Origin: Site-B1 sp963722665
Lineage (GTDB): Bacteria; Bacteroidota; Bacteroidia; Flavobacteriales; Flavobacteriaceae
Assembly: GCA_963722665.1 (NCBI GenBank)
Contig: CAVRNW010000043.1
Coordinates: forward strand, 1-64,000
DNA: 64,000 nt
Direction of reading: 5' to 3'
Within the stretch, counting starts at the first letter, position 1; every line of letters begins with the position of its first letter. Shown here one piece after another: positions 1-9,064 of the stretch. A program made the translations under genes and the position numbers. Below the pieces are notes generated by a model, which saw only the letters and a program-made list of their open reading frames with translations, was not told the DNA's origin and did not search any database.

Positions 1-561
1 TTGATCAGAACTAAAGCCTTAGAAATTAATGAGATCAATGATCTTTATAACTCATTTCCTGAAAACCTGCAGAAAACCAGTACAGGCATAAGAATTAAGG
101 AAACCATTGAATCTACATTGGCTACGGAAATTGGCTCCTTAGCTCCTGACTTCACTGCGCCTAATCCCGAAGGAAAACAAATTTCATTAAATGAAATAAA
201 GGGAAAAGTAACAATCATCGATTTCTGGGCTGCCTGGTGTGGTCCATGCAGAAAGGAAAATCCGAATGTTGTTAAGGTCTATGAAAAATATCATGATAAA
301 GGTTTAGAGATCATAGGTGTTTCATTAGATGGTAATACAAGGCAGAAGGATGCAAAAAAAGACTGGTTAGATGCCATTGAGAAAGATGGATTAACCTGGC
401 ATCAGGTATCCAATTTAAATTATTTCAATGATCCGGTGGCAAAAAAATACAACATACAGGCTATTCCAGCCACATTTATTCTGGATGGTGAAGGGAAAAT
501 TATAGCCAAGAACCTTAGAGGGCCAGTTTTAGAGCAAAAGATCTCTGAATTATTGGATTAA
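1..561 (+). CDS. TlpA-like thioredoxin-fold protein, C-terminal part (5' truncated)
   Basis: This is the C-terminal 186 residues of a periplasmic or lipoprotein thiol-disulfide oxidoreductase of the TlpA/ResA type. The redoxin domain runs from about residue 45 (GSLAPDFTAPNPEGK) to the end, with the intact active site WCGPC at about residues 79-83 and the cis-proline segment AIPATFILD near residue 155. The first base of the window opens the frame with TTG, and the roughly 40 helical residues before the redoxin domain look like the end of a longer N-terminal region. Full Bacteroidota relatives usually carry an N-terminal DUF4369-like domain, so the gene most likely begins upstream of the window. 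That upstream part is inference; the thioredoxin active site is read directly. Confidence 0.88.
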   Translation: MIRTKALEINEINDLYNSFPENLQKTSTGIRIKETIESTLATEIGSLAPDFTAPNPEGKQISLNEIKGKVTIIDFWAAWCGPCRKENPNVVKVYEKYHDKGLEIIGVSLDGNTRQKDAKKDWLDAIEKDGLTWHQVSNLNYFNDPVAKKYNIQAIPATFILDGEGKIIAKNLRGPVLEQKISELLD

Positions 562-575
562 ACTCCGGAAAGGAA

Positions 576-1229
576 TCAATTCAATTTACCTGCCCGTTGC
601 AAGATAAAAAGCAAGACAATGGGAATTGCCAATAGAATTATCATTGTTAAATGCTCTTTGAATAACCAGGGAGCAAATAATAAGGTTATCACATAACCTC
701 CAATGGCACCTCCAAAATGAGCATCATGACCTATATTGCCCAATTGTTTCTTCATACCATAAATGGAATACAATAGATAAGCGATCCCAAACACATACGC
801 CGGTATGGGGATGGGAATGAAAAACATATACAGACTCATATTAGGATCAAACAGGATGGATGAATATAAGATCCCCATAACCGCTCCACTGGCTCCAACT
901 GCACTGTAGTGATATTCATTTTTATGAAAATATAATGATAAAAGACTCCCGGCAATAAGACTTCCGAAATAAATAAGCAAGAATTTTAATTCTCCAACAT
1001 TTCTCAGTACAGGACTTGCAAAGAAGAAAAGAGTGATCATATTAAAAAGCAAATGCTGGGTATTGACATGCAAGAATCCAGAGCTAAGCATTCTTATCTG
1101 TTCCTTTCTTTTAATGGCACCAACATTAAACTTATATTTTTCAAAAAAACTATAATCTCCAAGGCCTTTATAAGTAATTATAATATTGGCTGCTATGAGG
1201 ACAATAGTAACAAGATTCAAACCGTACAT
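576..1229 (-). CDS. Rhomboid family intramembrane serine protease
   Basis: A 217-residue integral membrane protein with about six hydrophobic segments, the size of a minimal six-TM rhomboid. The catalytic serine is in GASGAVMG (Ser114), the catalytic histidine is His171 in GHDAHFGG, and the HxxxN oxyanion motif is H59-N63 (HLLFN). All hallmark residues are present, so it should cleave transmembrane helices of substrates within the inner membrane; the substrates are unknown. It converges with the TlpA-like gene (14 bases between stops) and is divergent from the acyltransferase at 1333. The start is the ATG at 1229, just before the first TM segment. Confidence 0.93.
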   Translation of the reverse strand: MYGLNLVTIVLIAANIIITYKGLGDYSFFEKYKFNVGAIKRKEQIRMLSSGFLHVNTQHLLFNMITLFFFASPVLRNVGELKFLLIYFGSLIAGSLLSLYFHKNEYHYSAVGASGAVMGILYSSILFDPNMSLYMFFIPIPIPAYVFGIAYLLYSIYGMKKQLGNIGHDAHFGGAIGGYVITLLFAPWLFKEHLTMIILLAIPIVLLFILQRAGKLN

Positions 1230-1301
1230 TTTAATAAAATTTTTGTTTGGCGAAGATAATTGTAATTATTTTATAATTAATAAAAACTATTATTTATAAC
1301 T

Positions 1302-1309
1302 TATCTTTG
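1302..1309 (+). promoter_or_regulatory. Bacteroidota -7 box (TATCTTTG) for the acyltransferase
   Basis: TATCTTTG matches the Bacteroidota sigma-A -7 consensus TAnnTTTG. It lies 23 bases before the ATG at 1333, giving a short leader. No clear TTG -33 element is seen at the expected distance. Confidence 0.6.
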
Positions 1310-1332
1310 CGCCTTTAAAGCTTAAAAAATTA

Positions 1333-2223
1333 ATGCAGTTAATTGCTTATATACTTATTTATCCTTTTTTCTGGATAATATCAATACTCCCATTTAGGTT
1401 ATTATATGCCTTTTCTGATTTTTTATATTTACTTATATACAGGGTGTTTGGATACAGAACCAAAACCGTAAAAGAAAACCTTAACCTTGTGTTTCCTGAT
1501 AAGTCTGAAGAAGAAATTAAGAGAATTACCAAAACCTTTTACCATCACTTATGTGATATGATCGTTGAATCGATCAAGTCCATGACCATTTCGGAAGCTG
1601 AAATGAAAAAGAGATATGTTTTTACTAATGTTGAAGAAATTCATAAGCTTGAGAAAATCAATAAAAGCATCGTTTTGATGTGTGGTCACTATGCCAGTTG
1701 GGAATGGATCTTCATCCTTCAGAAATATATCAACCACAAAGGCTACGCCATATATAAGAAATTAGCGAATAAGTATTTTGACCGATTAATAAAACGGATC
1801 AGGGCAAGGTATAATTCTTATTTGATCACTACAAAAGAAACCATTCCAACCTTAACAAGATCAAAAGAGCAAGGTGAATTAACCATTAACGGATTTATAT
1901 CTGACCAATCTCCTAAAGTGGATAAAGCTTATCATTGGGATAACTTTATGGGAGTCAAGGTTCCTATCCATACCGGAGCAGAGATGCTTGCGAAAAAATT
2001 AGATATGGCAGTTGTGTTCTTTGCTGTAAAAAAGATCAGGCGAGGATACTACGAAACAACATTTAAAACGCTTTGCATTAATCCCAAAGAGTTTAAAGAT
2101 TATGAGATAACTGATATGTTCTTGAAACTTGTGGAAAAACAGATCAAGGAAGCTCCTGAGTATTATCTGTGGACTCATAAACGATGGAAGCACAGAGATA
2201 AAGTACCGAAGAATTTCCTATAA
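1333..2223 (+). CDS. Lysophospholipid / lipid A acyltransferase (LpxL/HtrB family)
   Basis: A 296-residue protein with an N-terminal hydrophobic anchor (residues 1-40) followed by the LpxL/HtrB/MsbB acyltransferase fold. The catalytic Hx4E motif is visible as GHYASWEW (His119, Glu124). The family transfers a secondary acyl chain onto lipid A precursors or related acceptors at the inner membrane. Length matches Bacteroidota members. It is a single-gene unit with its own -7 box and converges with the aminotransferase gene (stops 2 bases apart). The exact acceptor cannot be told from sequence, so no symbol is given. Confidence 0.9.
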   Translation: MQLIAYILIYPFFWIISILPFRLLYAFSDFLYLLIYRVFGYRTKTVKENLNLVFPDKSEEEIKRITKTFYHHLCDMIVESIKSMTISEAEMKKRYVFTNVEEIHKLEKINKSIVLMCGHYASWEWIFILQKYINHKGYAIYKKLANKYFDRLIKRIRARYNSYLITTKETIPTLTRSKEQGELTINGFISDQSPKVDKAYHWDNFMGVKVPIHTGAEMLAKKLDMAVVFFAVKKIRRGYYETTFKTLCINPKEFKDYEITDMFLKLVEKQIKEAPEYYLWTHKRWKHRDKVPKNFL

Positions 2224-2225
2224 AA

Positions 2226-3722
2226 TTATAGCTTAAACCAATTGTTGACGGTTTCAGAATTATTAATTTCCGACCTATGAAAGAATTCATTGGTATTCTT
2301 GTCATAATTATAGTCCTTTGCCCATTCCTTATGATTTTCTGCTAAAGCTTTTACCGATTTGCAGATAAGATCAATTTCATCGTATGTAAGCGTTGGATGA
2401 ATTGAAAGTCTTATCCAGCCCGGTTTATGTGAAAGGTCGCCCAAACTAATTTCATCAGTTAAACTATGGGAAGTTTCATAATCTACATGTAACAAATAAT
2501 GGCCATAGGTTCCGGCACAACTGCAGCCACCTCTGGTTTGAATACCGAATCGATCATTTAAAAGCTTGACACCCAAATTATAATGAAGATCATCTATGTA
2601 AAAGGAAATAACTCCCAATCTTTCCTTATGCTGGCCAGCCAATATGTTCAAATTAGGAATTGGAGTGAATCCTTCAAATATTTGATTAATAATTTCATGT
2701 TCTCTCTTCAGTATCATTTCAGTACCCATCTGTTCTTTTAGTTTGATAGCTAAAGCTGATCGTATTGTCTGCAAAAACCCGGGCGTACCTCCATCTTCCC
2801 TGTCTTCAATATTTTCAAAGTATTTATGTTCTCCCCAAGGATTTGTAAAAGCCACTGTGCCTCCTCCCGGACAATCAGGGATCATATTCTTGTATAATTT
2901 TTTATTAAAAACCAAAACCCCTGAAGTTCCCGGACCTCCTAAGAATTTATGTGGTGAAAAGTAAATGGCATCCAGGTACTCATTTGGATCTTTAGGATGC
3001 ATGTTAATATCAACGTAAGGAGCTGAACACGCATAATCCACAAAACAAACACCACCATACTTATGAATTAATTTCGCTGCTTTATGGACAGGTGTTTGAA
3101 TGCCTGTGACATTACTGCAAGCCGTGATAGATAATATCTTTAAGGGAGTATCTTTATATTTCCTGATCAGCCTTTCTAAATTATCTAAACTGAACAATCC
3201 CTTTTTTCCCGGCGGAATGATCTCAACCTTTGCCATAGTTTCCAGCCATGAAGTTTGATTGGAATGGTGTTCCATATGCGATATAAACACAACCGGCTTC
3301 ACTTCTTCGGGAATATTTGCGAACTTTCTCAAATTCTCAGGAACCTTAAGTCCTAAGATTCGCTGAAACTTGTTGACAACACCCGTCATTCCATTACCTG
3401 CAATGATCAAAACATCGTCTTCATTACAATTTACATGTTTCTTTATAATGTCTTTTGCTTTATGATAAGACATGGTCATAGCTGTACCCGAGACTGTGGT
3501 TTCAGTATGAGTATTGGCGACATAAGGACCAAAATCATTCATCATTTTTTCTTCAATGGGTCTATATAATCTTCCCGAAGCCGTCCAGTCAGAATAAACA
3601 ATTCTTTTTTTGCCGTAAGGCGTTTTGAAATCCTGATCTATCCCAATAATATGCTTTCTGAATTGATCAAAATAGGATTCCAATGCAGCTGCACTAATTT
3701 GTTCTTTCTTTGTTGAAAACAT
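2226..3722 (-). CDS. Class V aminotransferase-fold PLP enzyme (cysteine desulfurase-like)
   Basis: A 498-residue fold-type I PLP enzyme. The Schiff-base lysine is in FSPHKFLGGPG (about residue 258), and a histidine pair in ISHMEHHSNQTSW resembles the PLP-stacking region of NifS/SufS proteins. Near the C-terminus GGCSCAGTYGH sits where cysteine desulfurases carry their catalytic cysteine, here as a CSC pair. It is about 90 residues longer than SufS (around 405 residues), so it belongs to the longer 'aminotransferase class V' group of Bacteroidota whose substrate is not established. It starts 26 bases after the glmM stop on the same strand, so the two are probably co-transcribed. Cysteine desulfuration is possible but not shown. 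Confidence 0.85.
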   Translation of the reverse strand: MFSTKKEQISAAALESYFDQFRKHIIGIDQDFKTPYGKKRIVYSDWTASGRLYRPIEEKMMNDFGPYVANTHTETTVSGTAMTMSYHKAKDIIKKHVNCNEDDVLIIAGNGMTGVVNKFQRILGLKVPENLRKFANIPEEVKPVVFISHMEHHSNQTSWLETMAKVEIIPPGKKGLFSLDNLERLIRKYKDTPLKILSITACSNVTGIQTPVHKAAKLIHKYGGVCFVDYACSAPYVDINMHPKDPNEYLDAIYFSPHKFLGGPGTSGVLVFNKKLYKNMIPDCPGGGTVAFTNPWGEHKYFENIEDREDGGTPGFLQTIRSALAIKLKEQMGTEMILKREHEIINQIFEGFTPIPNLNILAGQHKERLGVISFYIDDLHYNLGVKLLNDRFGIQTRGGCSCAGTYGHYLLHVDYETSHSLTDEISLGDLSHKPGWIRLSIHPTLTYDEIDLICKSVKALAENHKEWAKDYNYDKNTNEFFHRSEINNSETVNNWFKL

Positions 3723-3748
3723 ATTTGGCTTATAAGAGCTCTAAATTA

Positions 3749-5138
3749 CTAAATATTTGCTATTTCCTTAATTTGAGAAATAATTTTGTCAGCCAATTTA
3801 TCAGCTTCCTGCTGTGATTTGGCTTCGGTATAAATTCTTATTATTGGTTCTGTGTTGCTTTTTCTTAAATGGACCCAGGATTCCGGAAAATCTATTTTTA
3901 CACCGTCTACTGTGGATACTTCTTCAGTTTTATAACGATCTGCCATTTCTTTTAATATCCCATCTACATCAAGACCCGGTGTAAGTTCTATTTTTTTCTT
4001 GCTCATAAAATAACTTGGATAGGTTTTACGAAGATCACTTACAGAAATTCGTTTCTCAGCCAATAAACTTAAAAATAAGGCGACTCCAACCAAAGAATCC
4101 CTGCCATAGTGCAATTCAGGATAAATAATGCCTCCATTACCTTCTCCACCTATTATAGCATCGGTCTTCTTCATAAGCTCCACAACATTTACTTCACCAA
4201 CAGCGCTGGCGTAATATTTGCCACCATGTTTTTCAGTAATATCGCGAAGTGCTCTTGAAGAACTCATATTGCTTACCGTATTTCCGGATTGCTGACTCAA
4301 AACATAATCGGCACAAGCGACCAATGTATATTCTTCACCAAACATCTCTCCATTTTCATCCATGAACGCCAATCTGTCTACGTCAGGATCCACTACTAAA
4401 CCAAAATCAGCACGTTCTTTAACTACTTTTTTGGATAGATCGGTCAAATGTTCTTTTAATGGTTCCGGATTATGAGGAAAATGACCATTAGGCTCACAAA
4501 ATAATTTAACAGGCTCTACTCCCAGCCTTTCCAATAATAAAGGAATTGCAATTCCGCCAGTTGAATTCACTCCATCCACTACCACTTTAAATTTGCAGGC
4601 TTCAATTGCCTTTTTATTGACAAATGATAAATCTAAAACTTCATCTATATGCAGATCGATATACGCATCATTCTTTGTTATTTTTCCTAAATTATCAACT
4701 TCAGCAAAGCTTATTGAGCTTTCTTCGGCCAGTTTTAATATATTTTCACCTGCGGCAGCATTTAAAAACTCTCCTTTTTCATTGAGTAATTTTAATGCAT
4801 TCCATTGTTTTGGATTATGACTGGCTGTCAAAATAATACCGCCATCAGCATGTTCCATAGGCACAGCTATCTCAACAGTTGGGGTCGTGGACAGTCCAAG
4901 ATCGATCACATGAATTCCCTAGTCCTACTAGAGTATTCATAACTAAATTCTGTATCATTTCTCCTGAAATTCTGGCATCTCTGCCAACAACAACTCTGTA
5001 GTTTTCCTTTGTACGTTGGTTTTTGATCCACTGGCCATAAGCAGCAGCAAATTTAACGGCATCAATAGGGGTTAAATTATCACCAACCTTTCCTCCTATG
5101 GTTCCCCGAATTCCTGAAATAGATTTTATTAATGTCAT
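3749..5138 (-). CDS. glmM: Phosphoglucosamine mutase GlmM, reading frame broken by an apparent 1-base insertion
   Basis: This alpha-D-phosphohexomutase converts glucosamine-6-P to glucosamine-1-P for UDP-GlcNAc synthesis (peptidoglycan and LPS). The natural start is the ATG at 5138 (MTLIKSISGIRGT). The protein is in two frames: residues 1-74 end in VGLG, then the frame shifts and continues IHVIDLGLSTTPTVEI. Removing one C of the CCC at 4917-4919 restores a 462-residue protein of normal family length. Active-site phosphoserine loop TASHNPKQWN (Ser106), metal loop DPDVDR, sugar loop GEGNGG and phosphate loop RKSNTEPIIR are all intact. Because GlmM is normally essential and single copy, a sequence error is more likely than a pseudogene. 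Without raw data a genuine mutation cannot be excluded. Confidence 0.9.
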
Positions 5139-5156
5139 AGTAAATTTAAATTTTGA

Positions 5157-5164
5157 CAAATATA
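5157..5164 (-). promoter_or_regulatory. -7 box (TATATTTG) for glmM
   Basis: On the minus strand TATATTTG fits TAnnTTTG and lies 18 bases upstream of the GlmM ATG at 5138. The predicted transcript would start near 5150, which supports the internal ATG over a start codon at 5159. Confidence 0.5.
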
Positions 5165-5210
5165 CTATTTCAAAGTGGTAATGTTTACCCTGAATTTGTA
5201 ATTTAGAACA

Positions 5211-5807
5211 ATGAATTATTTAGCTCACATTTATTTGTCCGGTGATAATAATGAAATAGCAATTGGAAATTTTATCTCTGATAGTGTCCGAGGTAATAAA
5301 TATAAATCCTTTCCTAAAGAAATTCAGAAAGGTATCTTATTACACAGAGAAATAGATACTTACACAGACGCACATGAGATTTTTAGAAGGAGCACTAAAC
5401 GATTACATAAAAATTACGGTCATTATGCAGGAGTCATAGTAGATATTTATTACGATCATTTTTTGGCTAAAAATTGGATGGACTATTCAAACATACCTTT
5501 AGAGGAATATACTACCAATTTTTACAAGGTTTTGCAGGATAACTTTGATGTTTTACCTCCAAGAGTGCAAAACTTAATGCCCTACATGTTAAAAGATAAT
5601 TGGTTGCTCGCTTATGCGAGTATTGAAGGTATTTCTAGAGTTCTACATGGCATGAGCAAACGTACAAAACACAATTCCAAAATGGATCTGGCCACCAGAG
5701 AGTTAAAGGAATATAACGACCTGTTTGAAAATGAATTTAAATTATTTTTTAAGGAACTTATTGAATTTTCTGATGCCAGATTAAAGGAAATAAATAAAAA
5801 ATTATGA
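5211..5807 (+). CDS. Acyl carrier protein phosphodiesterase (AcpH family)
   Basis: A 198-residue soluble, helix-rich protein opening with MNYLAHIYLSGDNNEIAIGN. This is the characteristic start of ACP phosphodiesterases, which remove 4'-phosphopantetheine from holo-ACP. Conserved His and Asp residues (LAH, GNFISDSV, HREIDTYTD, DIYYDHFLAKNW) fit the metal-dependent HD-like active site of the family. It is the first gene of a tightly packed plus-strand run: its TGA overlaps the ATG of the gamma-glutamyltransferase gene (ATGA at 5804-5807). Family assignment is good; ACP activity itself is inferred. Confidence 0.85.
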   Translation: MNYLAHIYLSGDNNEIAIGNFISDSVRGNKYKSFPKEIQKGILLHREIDTYTDAHEIFRRSTKRLHKNYGHYAGVIVDIYYDHFLAKNWMDYSNIPLEEYTTNFYKVLQDNFDVLPPRVQNLMPYMLKDNWLLAYASIEGISRVLHGMSKRTKHNSKMDLATRELKEYNDLFENEFKLFFKELIEFSDARLKEINKKL

Positions 5808-7503
5808 AACGGTTTTTATTAATTTTTAGTCTCTTTTTTATCATTGTCTCTTGCGATCCCTAAGGAAGAAACCATTCCAAGTTCATTCAAGGGGACTATT
5901 GCGAAAACATGCTATGGTAGTCTCTGCACGAGCTGAAGCCTCCAAAATTGGATTAGATATTTTGAAAAAAGGCGGGAATGCTTTTGATGCCATGATCGCC
6001 ACCGAATTAGCCCTTGCCGTGTCTTATCCTTTTGCTGGAAATCTTGGTGGTGGTGGGTTTATGGTATATAGATTAAACAATGGCGAAACCGGAACTTTAG
6101 ATTACAGAGAAAAAGCCCCCATGGCAGCAAGTAGGAATATGTATTTGGACGCTGATGGAAATGTGAACATTGAAAAAAGCAGAATTGGAGCCTTGTCCGT
6201 TGGTGTACCAGGCACTGTTGCAGGAATTTTTGCTGTTCATGAGAAGTTTGGAACCTTACCAATTCAAGATATTTTTATTCCGGTAATAGAATTGGCAAAA
6301 AAAGGTGTCGTTGTTACCGATAAACAAGAAAAAAGACTTAAAACCTATCATCCACTATTTAAAGAAGTAAATAAGGATTCCATTATGTTTCAATATAACT
6401 GGAAACAGAACGATACCATTAAATATCCTGCTTTGGCAGAAACAATTTCCCGAATTTTAAAAAATGGTAAAGATGAATTCTATAAAGGTGAAACAGCAAG
6501 TAAGCTGGTCGATCATTTACAAAATAATGGCGGCATAATTACTCTTGAGGATCTGGAAAAGTATGAAGCTAAATGGCGAAAACCAATTGTTTTTGATTAC
6601 GATGACCTTACCATTATATCCATGGCTCCACCATCAAGTGGAGGCATTTGCCTGGCACAAATCATGAAGATGCTAGAACCATATGATCTGGATTCTTATG
6701 GTCATAATTCGGTTAAATCAATTCAACTGATAACCGAGGCTTCACGGCGTGCCTATGCAGACAGAAGCTATTACTTAGGTGATCCTGATTTTAATACAAT
6801 CCCGGAAACGATTCTCCTAAGTGATTCCTATTTAAAAGATAGAATGACTTCCTTCTCCTTAGATAAAGCCACAAAATCCAGTGAGATCACCTATGGAAAC
6901 ATTGAAATAATTGAAAGCGACGAAACCACCCACTACTCTATTATCGATCAATTTGGAAATGCCATTTCTGCTACAACGACCTTAAATGGAGCTTATGGGT
7001 CTAAATTATACTGCTCAGAATTAGGATTCTTTTTGAATAACCAGATGGATGATTTCTCCAGTAAAACGGGAGAGCCTAATATGTTTGGATTAATAGGTGC
7101 TGAAGCTAATAGTATACAACCTGAAAAACGTATGTTAAGCTCAATGACACCGACGATTGTAGAAAAAAAAGGCAAATTATTCATGAGTGTTGGAACACCC
7201 GGAGGATCGACTATAATAACATGTGTTTTGCAAACCATTTTAAATGTATATGAGTTTAATATGAGCATGCAGGAAGCGGTTAATGCTCCCAGATTTCATC
7301 ACCAATGGTTACCAGATGAGATCAGGATGGAACCCAATTCATTTGAACCATCAATTAAATATCAGTTGGAGGAAAAAGGATACAATATTAATGAGGACGA
7401 CTCCCCTATTATCGGAAAAGTAGATGGCATTCTGGTATTGAAAAATGGTTACCTGGAAGGAGGAGCAGATAAGAGAGGAGATGACACTGCAATAGGATTT
7501 TAA
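5804..7503 (+). CDS. ggt: Gamma-glutamyltransferase lipoprotein, N-terminal frame disrupted
   Basis: Periplasmic Ntn-hydrolase that cleaves or transfers the gamma-glutamyl group of glutathione-like substrates after self-cleavage before a threonine. The main frame from about 5905 encodes the full enzyme: AMVVSARAEASKIG, the nucleophile region ETTHYS (Thr codon at 6925-6927), SSMTPTIV and the oxyanion loop GTPGGSTII. The true start appears to be the ATG at 5804, which gives a lipoprotein signal (MKRFLLIFSLFFIIVSC) but hits TAA at 5861. Two extra bases (one in CCC 5858-5860, one in AAAA near 5905), or alternatively one missing base, restore a protein of about 565 residues. A start at 5851 (TTG) would leave a cytosolic enzyme with no export signal, which is unlikely for this family. 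It overlaps acpH (ATGA) and the next gene (TAATG). Confidence 0.88.
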
Positions 7504-8171
7504 TGGAATTCGTCACAAAATTAATACAAGTATTCCAAGAGCATGCAAATGCCCAAAATAAGCTGCCAATGCAAGCTTATATGAAAGATAAATTTGAGTT
7601 TTTTGGACTTAGATCACCTGAACGAAAATTACTCTTAAAAGATCTTATAAATAAATACAAAGATGAGGTCAGTGACAATTGCCGGAAAATTGCACTTGAC
7701 TTATATGATCTGCCCCAAAGAGAATTTCATTATTGTGCAATGGAAATATTAGATAAATTCTTAAAAAAACGATATGAAATTGATGATATTAAATTAATTG
7801 AAAAACTGATTTGCATTCACTCTCATTGGGATACAGTAGATTTTATAGCTAAACATATTTTAGGAAATTATCTGATAATCTATCCGGACAAAACTGAAGA
7901 GATCATAACTGCCTTCTCATCAAGCGGGAACATGTGGCTAAATCGAAGTACAATTCTTTTCCAGTTAGGTTATAAGGAAAAAACCAACGCTTCCATCCTA
8001 TTCAGTTTATGTTTAAAGTTCTCTAGATCGAACGAATTTTTCCTTCAGAAGGCTATAGGATGGTCATTGCGGGAATATGCTAAAACAGATCCAAAATCTG
8101 TATTAGAATTTGTTAAAAGTCATCAATTGTCTAATCTGAGTCAAAAGGAAGCATTAAAACATTTTAAATGA
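7503..8171 (+). CDS. DNA alkylation repair protein (AlkD-like HEAT-repeat)
   Basis: A 222-residue all-helical protein of the AlkD family, HEAT-like DNA glycosylases that excise N3/N7-alkylpurines. Visible family features are the KFEFFGLRSPERKLLLKDL segment near the N-terminus, the HSHWDTVDFIA motif (W and D line the DNA-binding groove) and the LWLNRS-type segment MWLNRSTILFQL. The QKAIGWSLREYAKTDP segment, typical of the C-terminal repeats, is intact. The start ATG shares bases with the ggt stop (TAATG), and the stop overlaps the following gene (ATGA), so translational coupling is likely. Whether this member is an active glycosylase is inferred from the family. Confidence 0.9.
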   Translation: MEFVTKLIQVFQEHANAQNKLPMQAYMKDKFEFFGLRSPERKLLLKDLINKYKDEVSDNCRKIALDLYDLPQREFHYCAMEILDKFLKKRYEIDDIKLIEKLICIHSHWDTVDFIAKHILGNYLIIYPDKTEEIITAFSSSGNMWLNRSTILFQLGYKEKTNASILFSLCLKFSRSNEFFLQKAIGWSLREYAKTDPKSVLEFVKSHQLSNLSQKEALKHFK

Positions 8172-9064
8172 TCATGATCGATATTGTTGTACTTACCGAT
8201 AAAAGATATTTAACAGATTCTTCTACAAATCAATACAAGCACAATGTTTTTTATGAAGATGCATTAGTTGTAAATGCACTCAAAGAAGTGGGCCTGAAAG
8301 TATTGAGATTGGCCTGGGATGATGATGAATTTGACTGGACTAAAACTAAGTTCATCTTATTCAGGACGACCTGGGATTATTTTGACAGATTCAATGAATT
8401 TTCCACTTGGCTAAGTCAGGTTTCAAAAAAAACCCAATTGTTGAATTCAGAAAGATTGATCCGCTGGAATATTGACAAACATTATTTATTAGATCTGGAC
8501 CAAAAAGGAATTCATACAACAAATTCCCACTTTTTAGAAAAAGGGTCACAAACCACTCTAAGACAAATACATGAGAAATTAAATTGGGAAGAAACCGTTT
8601 TAAAACCTTGTATATCCGGAGCTGCCAGACATACCTATAGATTAAACAAAAGCAATATAGAAGAGCATGAAAACGTTTTCATAGAGTTGATCTCCAATGA
8701 AGCTATGATTTTGCAACCTTTTCAATATAATATAGTTTCGAAAGGCGAAATTTCACTGATGGTTATTGACGGCAAATTTACACATGCTGTTTTAAAGATC
8801 GCTAAGAAAGGAGACTTTAGGGTTCAGGATGACTTTGGTGGTGAGGTAAAACCTTATACGGCAAACAAGGAAGAAATCGAATTTGCCGAAAAGGCTGTAA
8901 GAGCATGTATTGAACGACCTATATACGCAAGGGTGGATGTTTTTACAGATAATGATGGTATATTAGCATTATCGGAATTGGAATTGATCGAACCTGAATT
9001 ATGGTTCAGAAATAATCCTAAAGCAGCCAATTTGTTGGCCAAAGCGGTAAAAAAATTGACATGA
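8168..9064 (+). CDS. ATP-grasp domain protein of unknown substrate
   Basis: A 298-residue protein with an ATP-grasp fold: an N-terminal pre-ATP-grasp part (residues 1-110), nucleotide-binding strands with the LKPCISGAARHTYRL lysine/glycine segment, an ILQPFQ hinge, and a C-terminal metal-binding ELELIEPELWF. The C-terminal ELxLIEP motif is seen in glutathione-synthetase-like and DcsG-like ATP-grasp proteins, so it probably ligates a carboxylate to an amine or thiol. The substrate is unknown. It starts in an ATGA overlap with alkD (a second ATG lies at 8174) and ends in an ATGA overlap with the next gene. Its neighbour ggt handles gamma-glutamyl peptides, which makes a peptide-ligase role attractive but unproven. 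Confidence 0.8.
   Translation: MIMIDIVVLTDKRYLTDSSTNQYKHNVFYEDALVVNALKEVGLKVLRLAWDDDEFDWTKTKFILFRTTWDYFDRFNEFSTWLSQVSKKTQLLNSERLIRWNIDKHYLLDLDQKGIHTTNSHFLEKGSQTTLRQIHEKLNWEETVLKPCISGAARHTYRLNKSNIEEHENVFIELISNEAMILQPFQYNIVSKGEISLMVIDGKFTHAVLKIAKKGDFRVQDDFGGEVKPYTANKEEIEFAEKAVRACIERPIYARVDVFTDNDGILALSELELIEPELWFRNNPKAANLLAKAVKKLT

Noticed and set aside
1053..1259. Plus-strand reading frame across the rhomboid start and intergenic region
   Set aside because: It lies almost wholly antisense to the rhomboid gene, which has clear catalytic motifs, and its own translation shows no recognisable domain.
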